Source: Ruminococcaceae bacterium UBA7075
Lineage (GTDB): Bacteria > Bacillota > Clostridia > Oscillospirales > Acutalibacteraceae
Length of the DNA: 17,729 nucleotides
Reading direction: 5' to 3'
Assembly: GCA_002493635.1 (NCBI GenBank)
Contig: DKZL01000058.1
Location: 1-17,729, forward strand
The notes under the pieces were generated by a model. It had not been told where the DNA came from and did no database searches. It saw only the letters and a program-made list of their open reading frames with translations. A program made the position numbers and the translations under genes. Positions within the stretch are counted from its first letter, which is position 1, and the number at the start of each line of letters is the position of its first letter. Shown here one piece after another: positions 7,005-13,642 of this stretch.

Positions 7005-7639
7005 TTACATTGACGAAAAAGCCTGTTGAAACTCTGCAAGGACCCTTTCCATATCCGCCTCGGTGTACTTCTTTACATTGCGTGAACGCCACCTGTTGCG
7101 GATTTTATGCTGTGAAGATGTAAAGTGTTTAAGCACATCCTTGTCGTCCTCAAGCCTGATTTGCACCGTTCTTGCAAGCGGTGTATCAGGTCCTAAGCCC
7201 TGCAACAATGAACAAAATTCCGTCCAGGTCATAGACTGAAAATCTTTAGAATAAATGCTGACCCCGTAACTTGACTTGAAAGATGAAACGATTAAATCGA
7301 AATCGTCAATCAGGTCGTAGCCGGGGTCGCCGTTTCCCCCTCATCAGGCTCTTCGCCGTTATTTATAATCGACTGTGCGCTTTCCATGATGAGTGTTGAG
7401 AAATCTTCAAACGAAAGCTTAAGAGCTTCAATTTTCTTTCTGTTTTCTTCATCAAAAAGCAAATCATAAATGGCAAGTATATTTTTTACCTCCACACCAT
7501 TGCCGTTTTCGCCGAACAAAGCAAAAACCTTTAACATCGTCATTGCATCATTGTTAGCTTTAATTTCAACATCCTTAATCTTGATAATCGGCTTTTCCTC
7601 AAAATTAAGCTTATTCGTAATATCTATAATCTTTGACAT
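7005..7639 (-). CDS. Tail assembly chaperone long form made by -1 frameshift (about 211 aa, Gp15-like C-terminus)
   Basis: The C-terminal part has a Gp15-type sequence (for example MTWTEFCSLLQGLGPDTPLA and IRNRWRSR), but its ATG at 7232 falls inside the domain. The same frame is open for 35 more codons upstream, encoding GYDLIDDFDLIVSSF, a usual part of the domain, and contains no ATG, GTG or TTG before two TGA stops overlapping the upstream gene. It is therefore reached only from the chaperone frame, by a -1 shift between the TGA pair and the upstream stop, best at GGGGGAAAC (7340-7332). The product joins residues 1-101 of the short form to 110 residues of the second frame, equivalent to lambda gpGT. 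It would load on the tape measure during tail assembly. The coordinates cover both frames. Confidence 0.78.
7310..7639 (-). CDS. Tail assembly chaperone, short form (109 aa, gpG-like)
   Basis: This 109-residue acidic protein lies between the tail tube and tape measure genes, the standard place of the tail assembly chaperone. The start has AAAGGAG about 10 bases upstream. It is mostly helical in character with a low-complexity acidic, Pro/Thr-rich C-terminus (EEPDEGETATPATT), through which the frameshift to the long form would take place. It is expected to be made in large excess over the long form and absent from finished virions. The family assignment rests on position, size and the overlapping Gp15-like frame, since the sequence itself is weakly conserved. 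Confidence 0.78.
   Translation of the reverse strand: MSKIIDITNKLNFEEKPIIKIKDVEIKANNDAMTMLKVFALFGENGNGVEVKNILAIYDLLFDEENRKKIEALKLSFEDFSTLIMESAQSIINNGEEPDEGETATPATT
7332..7340 (-). promoter_or_regulatory. Candidate -1 frameshift site
   Basis: The minus strand reads GAG GGG GAA ACG in the chaperone frame. The GGG codon can re-pair perfectly after a one-base backward slip, and GAA to GGA would need one G-U pair. It lies just after two TGA stops of the -1 frame, so it is close to the earliest usable position. It is not a perfect X-XXY-YYZ heptamer, and a CCCC run a few bases downstream is a second option. Confidence 0.5.
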
Positions 7640-7655
7640 ATTTTCATTACTCCTT

Positions 7656-7697
7656 TATAAAAGTCGCTCAGAGGGCAAATATAAGCCGCTATGAGCG
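7656..7697 (-). terminator. Hairpin after the tail tube gene, terminator or attenuator candidate
   Basis: CGCTCA and TGAGCG (7697-7692 and 7670-7665) pair over 6 bp, with a further inner stem (AGGGC against GCCGCT with one bulge). On the minus strand ACTTTTAT follows. Position directly after the tail tube gene fits partial termination that keeps the tube protein more abundant than the chaperone. Confidence 0.5.
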
Positions 7698-7710
7698 TGT
7701 TTTTTGATAA

Positions 7711-8154
7711 TTATGCAGCAGGTGTGTAAACAGGCTTGCCGTTTGACATAACCTCAAACTCAAGAGGCGCAACGCTTGATGACGAACCGCCGCCGTTTGC
7801 AGTAACGGAAATGACTGCATTTTCAAAGAGTACGGTTGAGCCGTCAGGAAACAGCCATTTGAAGTTGGCTTCGCACTCTCTGCCGTTCTTGTATGTAAGT
7901 CCTGCGATAAGGTCGTTGCCTGCATCGCCGAGCGTTCTCTTTGCCTTGACTGAAATTGTAACGCTCTTGGCAGTCATAAGGCGTGACTTCCAGCCTTCCT
8001 GTTCAAATGCGTTCCATTCCTCAACACCGTTGTCAAACGAAACTGAAAACTCTTCGCAGTTTGCAATCGTTGTATCAACAGTGGTTGAGCCTGCCGCCGC
8101 TACCTTAAACTGATTTTCATAACAAGGGAATACTCCCGATTTAGTTGTTGCCAT
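7711..8154 (-). CDS. Major tail tube protein (147 aa)
   Basis: The 147-residue protein begins MATTKSGVFPCYENQF and has the small size, beta-rich composition and Gly/Ser-rich C-terminal segment of siphophage tail tube proteins; the W-N-A-F-E-Q-E-G-W-K-S-R-L segment and the final EFEVMSNGKPVYTP resemble tube proteins of Firmicute phages. It forms hexameric rings around the tape measure protein. It sits between the tail terminator-like gene and the chaperone, the usual order. AAAGGA lies 9 bases before the ATG, overlapping the end of the upstream gene. A hairpin follows, consistent with high expression relative to the next gene. Confidence 0.85.
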   Translation of the reverse strand: MATTKSGVFPCYENQFKVAAAGSTTVDTTIANCEEFSVSFDNGVEEWNAFEQEGWKSRLMTAKSVTISVKAKRTLGDAGNDLIAGLTYKNGRECEANFKWLFPDGSTVLFENAVISVTANGGGSSSSVAPLEFEVMSNGKPVYTPAA

Positions 8155-8157
8155 AGT

Positions 8158-8553
8158 TTAAATCTTCCTTTCATAGTAAATTTTTAATTCAATCACTCTT
8201 TCATATACTCCGCTGTCATCTGTACCCACATCAACAGGCTCAGGCACTAACAGCTCAATCATATAAACCAAAGTGTTGTTTATTGTTTCATTTTTGATTG
8301 TACGCAAGGTTTCGTACAGCTGCCTTGCTTCAATCTCGGTTTCATTGGCATTTGTGCTCCAATGAATGAGTAAAGATACTCCTATGATGTCATAGGTGCT
8401 TTCTGAGCCTATCGCCGTTACAGGAGCACCGGTGCGCTTGAGCGAATAAACTCCGAGCGATTTGTCCTGCTTGCTGTCAAGCTTGCCGATATAAAAATGC
8501 TCGGCGTTGCTGTAAGCCTTAAGCCAATCTCTTATGTCTGCAAGTGTAATCAT
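8158..8553 (-). CDS. Tail terminator-like protein, Minor_capsid_3 family (131 aa)
   Basis: The start is the ATG at 8553, which overlaps the previous stop (ATGA) and has GGAGG 11 bases upstream; a GTG three codons earlier is too close to that site. The N-terminus MITLADIRDWLKAYSN and the rest (a helix, then beta segments, including GVSLLIHWSTNANETE and a C-terminal VIELKIYYERK) fit the Minor_capsid_3 family. Despite the name, such proteins probably act at the head-tail joint or at the end of the tail tube. It is the last of four connector genes before the tube protein. Confidence 0.75.
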   Translation of the reverse strand: MITLADIRDWLKAYSNAEHFYIGKLDSKQDKSLGVYSLKRTGAPVTAIGSESTYDIIGVSLLIHWSTNANETEIEARQLYETLRTIKNETINNTLVYMIELLVPEPVDVGTDDSGVYERVIELKIYYERKI

Positions 8554-8939
8554 AAGCCGCACAACCTCCTGTATATTTCGGCAAATTTATCAGAACAGAA
8601 ATTCTGCCGGGTGCCGCCCTTGAGCCAAGGCTCAAGCCATTCGCCTCTTGCGCCTGCGTGCTCTTTGGTGCTGAAATTGTATTCAGGGTGAAAATAAAGC
8701 CGCCTTGCATACGGCGTTGATGAAATAATACTTGTAACGCCGTTTTCAGAATTTGAATAATCGGTAAAAGTGCTTTCATTTTGCAGATTTCCTGTTTCAA
8801 ACGGCATTACCTCAGCGTTTTTCACCTCTTTAAGAAGTGCGTCTGTTGTCATTTCCAAGGCTTTCTGTGAATTGCTGTCAAGCTGTCTGAGCAAGCCGAA
8901 ATTCAGGTTAATTGTTGAACTAACTTCAAAAACACCCAC
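8550..8939 (-). CDS. Head-tail joining protein, Minor_capsid_2 family (129 aa)
   Basis: The segment TPYARRLYFHPEYNFSTKE followed by a W-L-E-P-W motif is typical of Minor_capsid_2 proteins, which are placed like HK97 gp10 in the head-tail joining cluster. The gene begins with GTG that shares one base with the upstream stop (TAGTG), and its own stop overlaps the next ATG, so translation is probably coupled along the cluster. It is soluble, with an N-terminal helical region and a beta-rich second half. Assignment is by motif and order. Confidence 0.8.
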   Translation of the reverse strand: MGVFEVSSTINLNFGLLRQLDSNSQKALEMTTDALLKEVKNAEVMPFETGNLQNESTFTDYSNSENGVTSIISSTPYARRLYFHPEYNFSTKEHAGARGEWLEPWLKGGTRQNFCSDKFAEIYRRLCGL

Positions 8940-9331
8940 TAAATCACATCCAATTCAATAAAATTAACCGTTCCGTCAGGATTGCGAGCTTTGACCCCCT
9001 GTATGATATCACGCTTTACTCCGTTGATTACCGCATAACCGCCGCTTATTGTCGCAACGCTCGGTATAATGTCAAACGGAATAAGAAGAACACCGTTAGC
9101 CTGAACTTTCTTCTTTTCAGATGTAAGAATTGTTTTGACCTTTTCCTGAAAATTGCAGTACAGAGGGTCGCCGTATAAAGTATCTGACGGCTTAAGTGTG
9201 TCTGACGGAAAAAGCTCCCTGCGGTCATATATCACAACAGGAGCTCCGTCCTCATCAAGTCCCTCTCCGTAAAGAGTAAGCCATATAGGCTGTTTGCAAA
9301 ACTGCTTTCGTATGAGTGACGGGAACTTCAT
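8939..9331 (-). CDS. Head closure protein, Minor_capsid_1 family (130 aa)
   Basis: The product begins MKFPSLIRKQFCKQPIWLTL and has the DRRELFPSDTLKPSDTL and LLIPFDIIPSVATISGGYAV segments seen in Minor_capsid_1-type proteins of Firmicute phages. It is the second gene of the connector cluster and is probably the head-closure or stopper ring under the portal adaptor. GAGGAG lies 9 bases before the ATG. One base overlaps the following gene. Confidence 0.75.
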   Translation of the reverse strand: MKFPSLIRKQFCKQPIWLTLYGEGLDEDGAPVVIYDRRELFPSDTLKPSDTLYGDPLYCNFQEKVKTILTSEKKKVQANGVLLIPFDIIPSVATISGGYAVINGVKRDIIQGVKARNPDGTVNFIELDVI

Positions 9332-9344
9332 AAAACATCACTCC

Positions 9345-9677
9345 TCAGATAGCAGGATAGCAGAGCCCTGTTGACTTTAACAACGCATAAATATCGGTTG
9401 GAATAGCGACTCCACCGACTACACGCAAATTCCAATTCTCTCCGAATCCCATTGAAACACCGTTAAGCGAGTAAGACTGTAAAAAAGAATTAATCATATC
9501 GTCATTTTCTGTTTCAAACGCAGTAAGTCTGCTGTGCACACGATTGATAATTTTCTTCTGAAATTCCGTCAGCTTGTCGTATTCAATGCGGTTATATGTG
9601 AGAATGTCAATATGCTCAGCGGCTCTCAGTTCAAACTCGCCGACATCATTTTGCTGTTCAATGTAGGATATGAACAT
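9345..9677 (-). CDS. Head-tail connector / adaptor protein (110 aa)
   Basis: This 110-residue, largely helical protein is the first connector gene after the capsid block. The length, the helices and the position fit the gp15/gp6-type adaptor that docks on the portal. A VHSRLTAFETENDDMINSFL helix and a C-terminal G-G-V-A-I-P-T-D segment are visible. AAGGAAT precedes the ATG. The stop is 13 bases before the next ATG. No diagnostic residue is known to me, so the call rests on order and size. Confidence 0.65.
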   Translation of the reverse strand: MFISYIEQQNDVGEFELRAAEHIDILTYNRIEYDKLTEFQKKIINRVHSRLTAFETENDDMINSFLQSYSLNGVSMGFGENWNLRVVGGVAIPTDIYALLKSTGLCYPAI

Positions 9678-9681
9678 ATTA

Positions 9682-9900
9682 TCATTCCTTCTGGTCTGAT
9701 TTCAGCTTCTTGTTTTCAGCCTTCAGCTTTTCGTTTTCCTTAGCAAGAGCCTCATAGCTTTCAAGCGGCACCGTTTTGCCGATAGCGTGTTCCTTGATTT
9801 TGCCGTTATCGTCATAAATATCAAAGCCCTGTGCCTTGTAAACCTTTGCCTCTTCGGTTGTATTTACCGTATACGCCTTATTGCCTTTAATCGCTTTCAT
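9682..9900 (-). CDS. Small head-associated protein with C-terminal coiled coil (72 aa)
   Basis: The protein has a small folded N-terminal part (KGNKAYTVNTTEEAKVYKAQ and GFDIYDDNG) and a C-terminal Lys/Glu heptad region (LAKENEKLKAENKKLK) that should form a coiled coil. Small proteins of this type are often encoded directly after the major capsid gene in Firmicute siphophages, but their role (capsid accessory or DNA-packaging factor) is unclear. It starts 13 bases after the capsid stop and ends 4 bases before the connector ATG. Confidence 0.7.
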   Translation of the reverse strand: MKAIKGNKAYTVNTTEEAKVYKAQGFDIYDDNGKIKEHAIGKTVPLESYEALAKENEKLKAENKKLKSDQKE

Positions 9901-9913
9901 TATTGCTCACCTC

Positions 9914-10807
9914 TTATGCCTGGCTGTGAATAATAACACCCTGCTTCATAAGCTCGTCAATAGCAAAGGTGCCGTTGTATCTTCTGTTCTGATAAATATA
10001 CTTATCAGCCGTTCTGCTGTCTGTACCGGGAGTAAATAACTTCATATATGAATATTTAACTCTCGATACCTGCGCCTCAGGGTCGATAAGAATATAGTCA
10101 ATCTGCTTTGCCGTTTCATCAGCCACACAGCCGTTTGTAAAGTTGAACAAAGACTTGAGCCTTGCGCTCGGTACTTCCTTGATTTTTGCGATGTCGTCAA
10201 GAGAACGAACACGGCGGTCAATATTCTTTGCGGAGCTGATTTCGAGCGTTCTCTGAATGCCGTCGGCGTTCTTGAGGAGCTTGTTGTATTTCGGAGTACA
10301 GTACATAATTACTCTGTCGAGCGGTACGCCTGCTTCTGAAAGTGCTTCAAGGTTATCATCAAAATCAGAAAGCACATTTGCCGCAGTAAGAGCCGCCGTC
10401 TTGATAGTAGAGCCAACTCTTTTAGCTTCTGCGTAAAGCTTGCTGTATGTGTAACAGTCAAGCTCGGGAATAGCCTGAGTCTTTTCAAAACGGTTCTGAA
10501 GGTTGGCAACTGTGACAACGAGATTTGACTCATCAACATCCATAGGATCGATAGCGAATTCAATATCTCTGTCGTGGTCGAGCGTCTTGGTTTCGTAGCC
10601 GTTTGAATAATCACCCGCATTGAAACCGCCTGCACCTCTTGAGTGGTCTTTGTAGCCGCTTACCGAAAGCTTTGGAATTTTAATATCCTTGCCGTTTACA
10701 ATCTGAATATCGGAATTTGAATGGTACAGGTCATCACAAGTGAGCTCCTGACCGTATAAATCCCTTAAAATATTGCTGAATATTGTTGCATATTCAAGTA
10801 CTGCCAT
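9914..10807 (-). CDS. Major capsid protein (297 aa)
   Basis: The 297-residue product follows the scaffold gene directly and is of the usual size for an HK97-fold shell protein made with a separate scaffold. The N-terminus (MAVLEYATIFSNILRDLYGQ), the HDRDIEFAIDPMDVDESN segment, the ALSEAGVPLDRVIMYCTPKY segment and the late R-V-K-Y-S-Y-M-K-L-F-T-P-G motif resemble capsid proteins of Clostridia and Bacilli phages in the DUF4355-scaffold group. There is no protease gene nearby, consistent with a shell matured by scaffold release. AGAGGT lies upstream of the ATG, and the gap to the scaffold gene is 18 bases. Confidence 0.88.
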   Translation of the reverse strand: MAVLEYATIFSNILRDLYGQELTCDDLYHSNSDIQIVNGKDIKIPKLSVSGYKDHSRGAGGFNAGDYSNGYETKTLDHDRDIEFAIDPMDVDESNLVVTVANLQNRFEKTQAIPELDCYTYSKLYAEAKRVGSTIKTAALTAANVLSDFDDNLEALSEAGVPLDRVIMYCTPKYNKLLKNADGIQRTLEISSAKNIDRRVRSLDDIAKIKEVPSARLKSLFNFTNGCVADETAKQIDYILIDPEAQVSRVKYSYMKLFTPGTDSRTADKYIYQNRRYNGTFAIDELMKQGVIIHSQA

Positions 10808-10825
10808 TATTAATTACCTCTTTTC

Positions 10826-11446
10826 TTAATTTTTTGATTTGATTCCGAAAATACCTCTCAGGGCATCTTCTGTGACTTTGTCCGAGCCGTCACCGTCACC
10901 GCCGATTTTCTGAATACCGCCGTTGTTGCCGCCGCTTTGAGATGCACCCTTTAAAGCAGGAATATCGTCAAGCACGGTTTTTATAGCTTCGGTGAGCTTT
11001 TCGGCGTTTACTTTGCCGTCTGCGTCGGTTACGGCTTTGAAATCAGCCATTTTAAGCACATACGGGATTGACTTAACATCAATGCCCTGCTTAATAGCTT
11101 CAAGTGTTGCAGACTGATTTATTTCAGCCGAAAGACGTGCACTTCTTTCGCTGTTAATCGTATTCTGCAATTCTGCCACGTCAGGAGTACTCTTTTTCTT
11201 ATTTTCAAGATAAGTTGCCATTGCATTGTTTGCCTCTTCTTCTGTCAAACCTTTCTGTTTGAAGAATGAAGTTAATGCAGATTTTGTCGCTCTGCCTGTT
11301 CTGTCATTGACAATTTTGTCAAGTTCCTCCTGCGTATATGTTTTTGTTCCGGTACCGTTACCGCCGTTCTGATTGGCTGGATCTCCACCGTTATTGTTAG
11401 GGTCGGTGTCGTCCCCTGCAAATTTTTGAATGTTCAATTCAATCAT
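10826..11446 (-). CDS. Capsid scaffold protein, DUF4355 family (206 aa)
   Basis: The N-terminus MIELNIQKFAGDDTDPNNNG, then a Gly/Asn-rich linker, a TYTQEELDKIVNDRTGRATK motif and a long charged helix (residues about 55-120) are the standard layout of DUF4355 scaffolds encoded just before the major capsid protein. The C-terminal end is Gly/Asp-rich and then helical (VTEDALRGIFGIK), likely to be the part that touches the capsid. The protein should direct procapsid assembly and leave before maturation. GGAAA precedes the ATG. An intrinsic terminator lies upstream at 11553-11520, so read-through or another promoter is needed to express it. Confidence 0.88.
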   Translation of the reverse strand: MIELNIQKFAGDDTDPNNNGGDPANQNGGNGTGTKTYTQEELDKIVNDRTGRATKSALTSFFKQKGLTEEEANNAMATYLENKKKSTPDVAELQNTINSERSARLSAEINQSATLEAIKQGIDVKSIPYVLKMADFKAVTDADGKVNAEKLTEAIKTVLDDIPALKGASQSGGNNGGIQKIGGDGDGSDKVTEDALRGIFGIKSKN

Positions 11447-11519
11447 TTCAAAATTTCCTTTCCGTTTATGCCCGTCGGCTTATTCCTTAGCTTTTAACGC
11501 CATCAAAGTTTTGGGCAAT

Positions 11520-11553
11520 AAAAAAAGCACTCTGCGTATAATTGCGAAGTGCT
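11520..11553 (-). terminator. Intrinsic terminator between the 55-aa gene and the scaffold gene
   Basis: On the minus strand AGCACT (11553-11548) pairs with AGTGCT (11531-11526), with a few inner pairs and one mismatch, followed by six T residues (11525-11520). The hairpin begins within the stop region of the 55-residue gene. Confidence 0.72.
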
Positions 11554-11720
11554 TAATCTGCTGATTTGGTTTTTCTCGGCTTATCAGGCGCAGGCTCAAC
11601 AAAGCCGCCTGAGATAAGCTGTTCGGCTCGTTCGTCCGAGCATTCATAGGTTTCATTGACCGGTCGTGTTATAAACCCCTCGGTCTTGTCGTTGAACTGT
11701 CTGATTACTCTGACCTTCAT
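11553..11720 (-). CDS. Small phage protein, unknown role (55 aa)
   Basis: A real but short gene. The ATG at 11720 is preceded by a perfect AAGGAGGTGAG ribosome binding site. The product starts MKVRVIRQFNDKTEGFITRP and includes a C-S-D-E-R-A-E-Q-L motif, resembling the small FI-like proteins found beside scaffold genes in many Firmicute siphophages (a short beta strand, a small barrel, then an Ala/Glu helix). The C-terminus is Pro/Lys-rich. It lies between two intrinsic terminators and may be an accessory structural or packaging factor. Function is unknown. Confidence 0.75.
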   Translation of the reverse strand: MKVRVIRQFNDKTEGFITRPVNETYECSDERAEQLISGGFVEPAPDKPRKTKSAD

Positions 11721-11745
11721 ATTCTCACCTCCTTAAAAAGGGCAT

Positions 11746-11776
11746 AAAAATACCGCCCTCACACTGTGGGAGCGGT
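11746..11776 (-). terminator. Intrinsic terminator after the Cys/His protein gene
   Basis: ACCGC and GCGGT pair over 5 bp at the base, with partial pairing above (CAC/GTG near the loop), spanning 11776-11752 and followed by ATTTTTAT on the minus strand. The stem touches the stop codon of the preceding gene. Confidence 0.65.
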
Positions 11777-11961
11777 TAATTTTCTTTTGGTTCGTATCTA
11801 TAGCCTTTATCAAAAGGTCTGTGCCTATCGTGATTTACTTCTTCACTGAAAATCCTTGTCGGTATCCCGGTGGGATAAGCTTTGCAAGTTGCAAAAGGCG
11901 GTTTATCATTTAAAATGAAATGTTTACAAGTTTCACATTTTACAATTTTTGAAAAACTCAT
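11776..11961 (-). CDS. Small Cys/His (putative zinc-binding) protein (61 aa)
   Basis: The frame is open to 12012, but the ATG at 11961 has AGGAGG 7 bases upstream and overlaps the stop of the minor head gene (TAATG), so translation is coupled. Cys9 and Cys12 form a C-x-x-C pair, with Cys26 and His44/His47 as further possible metal ligands, and there is a C-K-A-Y-P-T-G-I-P core. Similar small proteins with a C-x-A-(F/Y)-P-x-G-I-P motif occur next to minor head genes with extra C-terminal domains, as far as I recall. Its tight pairing with the metalloprotease-like tail of the gene before it invites an antidote or cofactor role, which is inference only. Confidence 0.72.
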   Translation of the reverse strand: MSFSKIVKCETCKHFILNDKPPFATCKAYPTGIPTRIFSEEVNHDRHRPFDKGYRYEPKEN

Positions 11962-13640
11962 TATAAAACCTCCTTGAGATAATATTTTACCACTTTTTCT
12001 GAATTTTTGCAAGATATTTTATTAATACTACAAGCAATAGAATCTGCAATAAACTCAAAAGCATTTTTAGAAGCATTTAGCGACACAAAATCTTTTACTT
12101 TTGTCCTCCTGAACAAAGCGTGCATAGGTGATTTAGGGTTACTGAGTTCTTCCTGTGATACAAAATGTCCCCATTCGTGCGTTGCAATATATTTTATGTC
12201 AGCTCCTTTAGGTAATATACATTTATTTACAAATTCTTTAATTATTGCGTCCATTTCCACTGAAGAATTAAAATATTTTTTGTTAAGCTGTAAAACTTTT
12301 GCCGGTGTAACCTGTGCTATATCACTATAACTCAAATCAACTATATCAATTCTAAAGAACATCTTTCCGTATTTATCATTAAGTTGTTCTAACTGCTCGA
12401 CAAACGGTTTGATAACAACTGATGTTTTAAGACTTTCGGCGTTATTCAAGTTTCTAACGCCGATATTACTTAATCTGTTCTGAATTTCCGCTAATTCTTT
12501 TGCTGTTATAGGATTGTCTATACTTTTTGTTGTCGGTATAGTGATATCTATATTTTTAGCACCCATTTTTAAAACTTTATCAGACTTCTCTACCCTTTTC
12601 CACCACACCTCGGCTCGCTTTGCGTATGCTCTCTTGTTGTCACTGTCAAGGCTGTATTTTGAAATTCTTTCGCATTTTTTAGCTTGATTTTCATAATATG
12701 ACTTCTGCTGTTCAAGTACTTCCTGCATCTTCATATCGTCAATTTCTTCCGGCGTTACAGGTTTCAGGGTTGTAATACCTTCAAAATAGGTACTTGTGCT
12801 GTCCTTGCAACGAGGGTGAAACAAACCGCCCGATATCGCTTCGGACAAAAGCGGATAATCACCGTCCTTTGCAGAGCCGCCCGAATAAACATCATCAATG
12901 AATACTCTGCCGATATACTGTGCGCAGTCCGGACAACCGCCTTGTCGGGAATTCACTACAACAGTTGTAATGCCGAATTCCTGCCGCTTTTCTCCCTCGC
13001 CTCTGAGATATGCTCTTTTGTTTGCTGTGCGGATTGCCATTTCTGCATAGTCTGACAGCGTGTGTCTTGCGCCGTTTTTATATTCAACGCAGTTAAGTCC
13101 TGCCTTGAGCATATCTCTGCAAGCCATATCAACGGCTTTTTCGTATGTTCCTGCGCCTGTGTTAGCATAAACTTGCGCATTGAAAATAGCACTGCGGTAT
13201 TTGTCGTTACTCATTCGCAGGACGGCTGTTTCTGCCCTCTGTAAATCGTCTGTGGTCGATTTTATAAGCGCATTGAGTTTACGGTCGTTGACCTTGAAAA
13301 ACTCGGCGGCTGTGGAGCTTGCTGACGGCTTAACAGATACTTTGAAGCCGTCCTTTATTGCTTGCAGGATTTCTGCTTCCTGCTCTGCGTTTCCGTCTGC
13401 TCTTGCGATTCTGAGCATTTCTTCAACCTTGCCGTTAAGCTCGGAAAACTGCTTGTTGAATTTTTTAAAATTGTTCTTGCGGTACCGTTCAAGGCTTTTA
13501 AGCTGTTCAGCCTGCCACTGCGACCAGTTATAGCCCTCTTTGAGTTCCTCGGCTCTGTGTCGGCTGAAATTTCTCATCATACTGTCAATGAGTTCATTCT
13601 CAATCTCTTCAAAGGCTTGTGAAATATCATATTCATTCAT
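11961..13640 (-). CDS. Minor head protein (Phage_min_cap2-like) fused to a C-terminal zincin-like domain (559 aa)
   Basis: Residues 1-290 are a normal minor head protein of the Phage_min_cap2 / SPP1 gp7 group, with the conserved C236-P-D-C239, the YPLLSEAISGGLFHPRC segment (His275, Cys278) and STYFEGIT; such proteins are packaged inside the head. After a helical linker (about 300-355) comes a 200-residue extension unlike the family core. It has H488-E-W-G-H492 (HExxH) and E529 in an F-E-F-I-A-D motif, the pattern of a zinc metalloprotease with a downstream third ligand. The extension is visibly more AT-rich than the N-terminal part, suggesting later acquisition. Head proteins with C-terminal effector domains are known, so it may be a protease injected with the DNA. 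The start follows the portal stop by 2 bases with a weak ribosome binding site. Confidence 0.85.
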   Translation of the reverse strand: MNEYDISQAFEEIENELIDSMMRNFSRHRAEELKEGYNWSQWQAEQLKSLERYRKNNFKKFNKQFSELNGKVEEMLRIARADGNAEQEAEILQAIKDGFKVSVKPSASSTAAEFFKVNDRKLNALIKSTTDDLQRAETAVLRMSNDKYRSAIFNAQVYANTGAGTYEKAVDMACRDMLKAGLNCVEYKNGARHTLSDYAEMAIRTANKRAYLRGEGEKRQEFGITTVVVNSRQGGCPDCAQYIGRVFIDDVYSGGSAKDGDYPLLSEAISGGLFHPRCKDSTSTYFEGITTLKPVTPEEIDDMKMQEVLEQQKSYYENQAKKCERISKYSLDSDNKRAYAKRAEVWWKRVEKSDKVLKMGAKNIDITIPTTKSIDNPITAKELAEIQNRLSNIGVRNLNNAESLKTSVVIKPFVEQLEQLNDKYGKMFFRIDIVDLSYSDIAQVTPAKVLQLNKKYFNSSVEMDAIIKEFVNKCILPKGADIKYIATHEWGHFVSQEELSNPKSPMHALFRRTKVKDFVSLNASKNAFEFIADSIACSINKISCKNSEKVVKYYLKEVL

Positions 13641-13642
13641 TG

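Noticed and set aside
7005..7232. Separate 75-codon gene starting at ATG 7232
   Set aside because: The ATG lies within the conserved domain, with 30 or more domain-like codons upstream in the same frame, so it is treated as part of a frameshift product.
11962..12012. Longer start (78 codons) for the Cys/His protein
   Set aside because: The extra residues overlap the minor head gene and lack a ribosome binding site; the ATG at 11961 has AGGAGG at good spacing.
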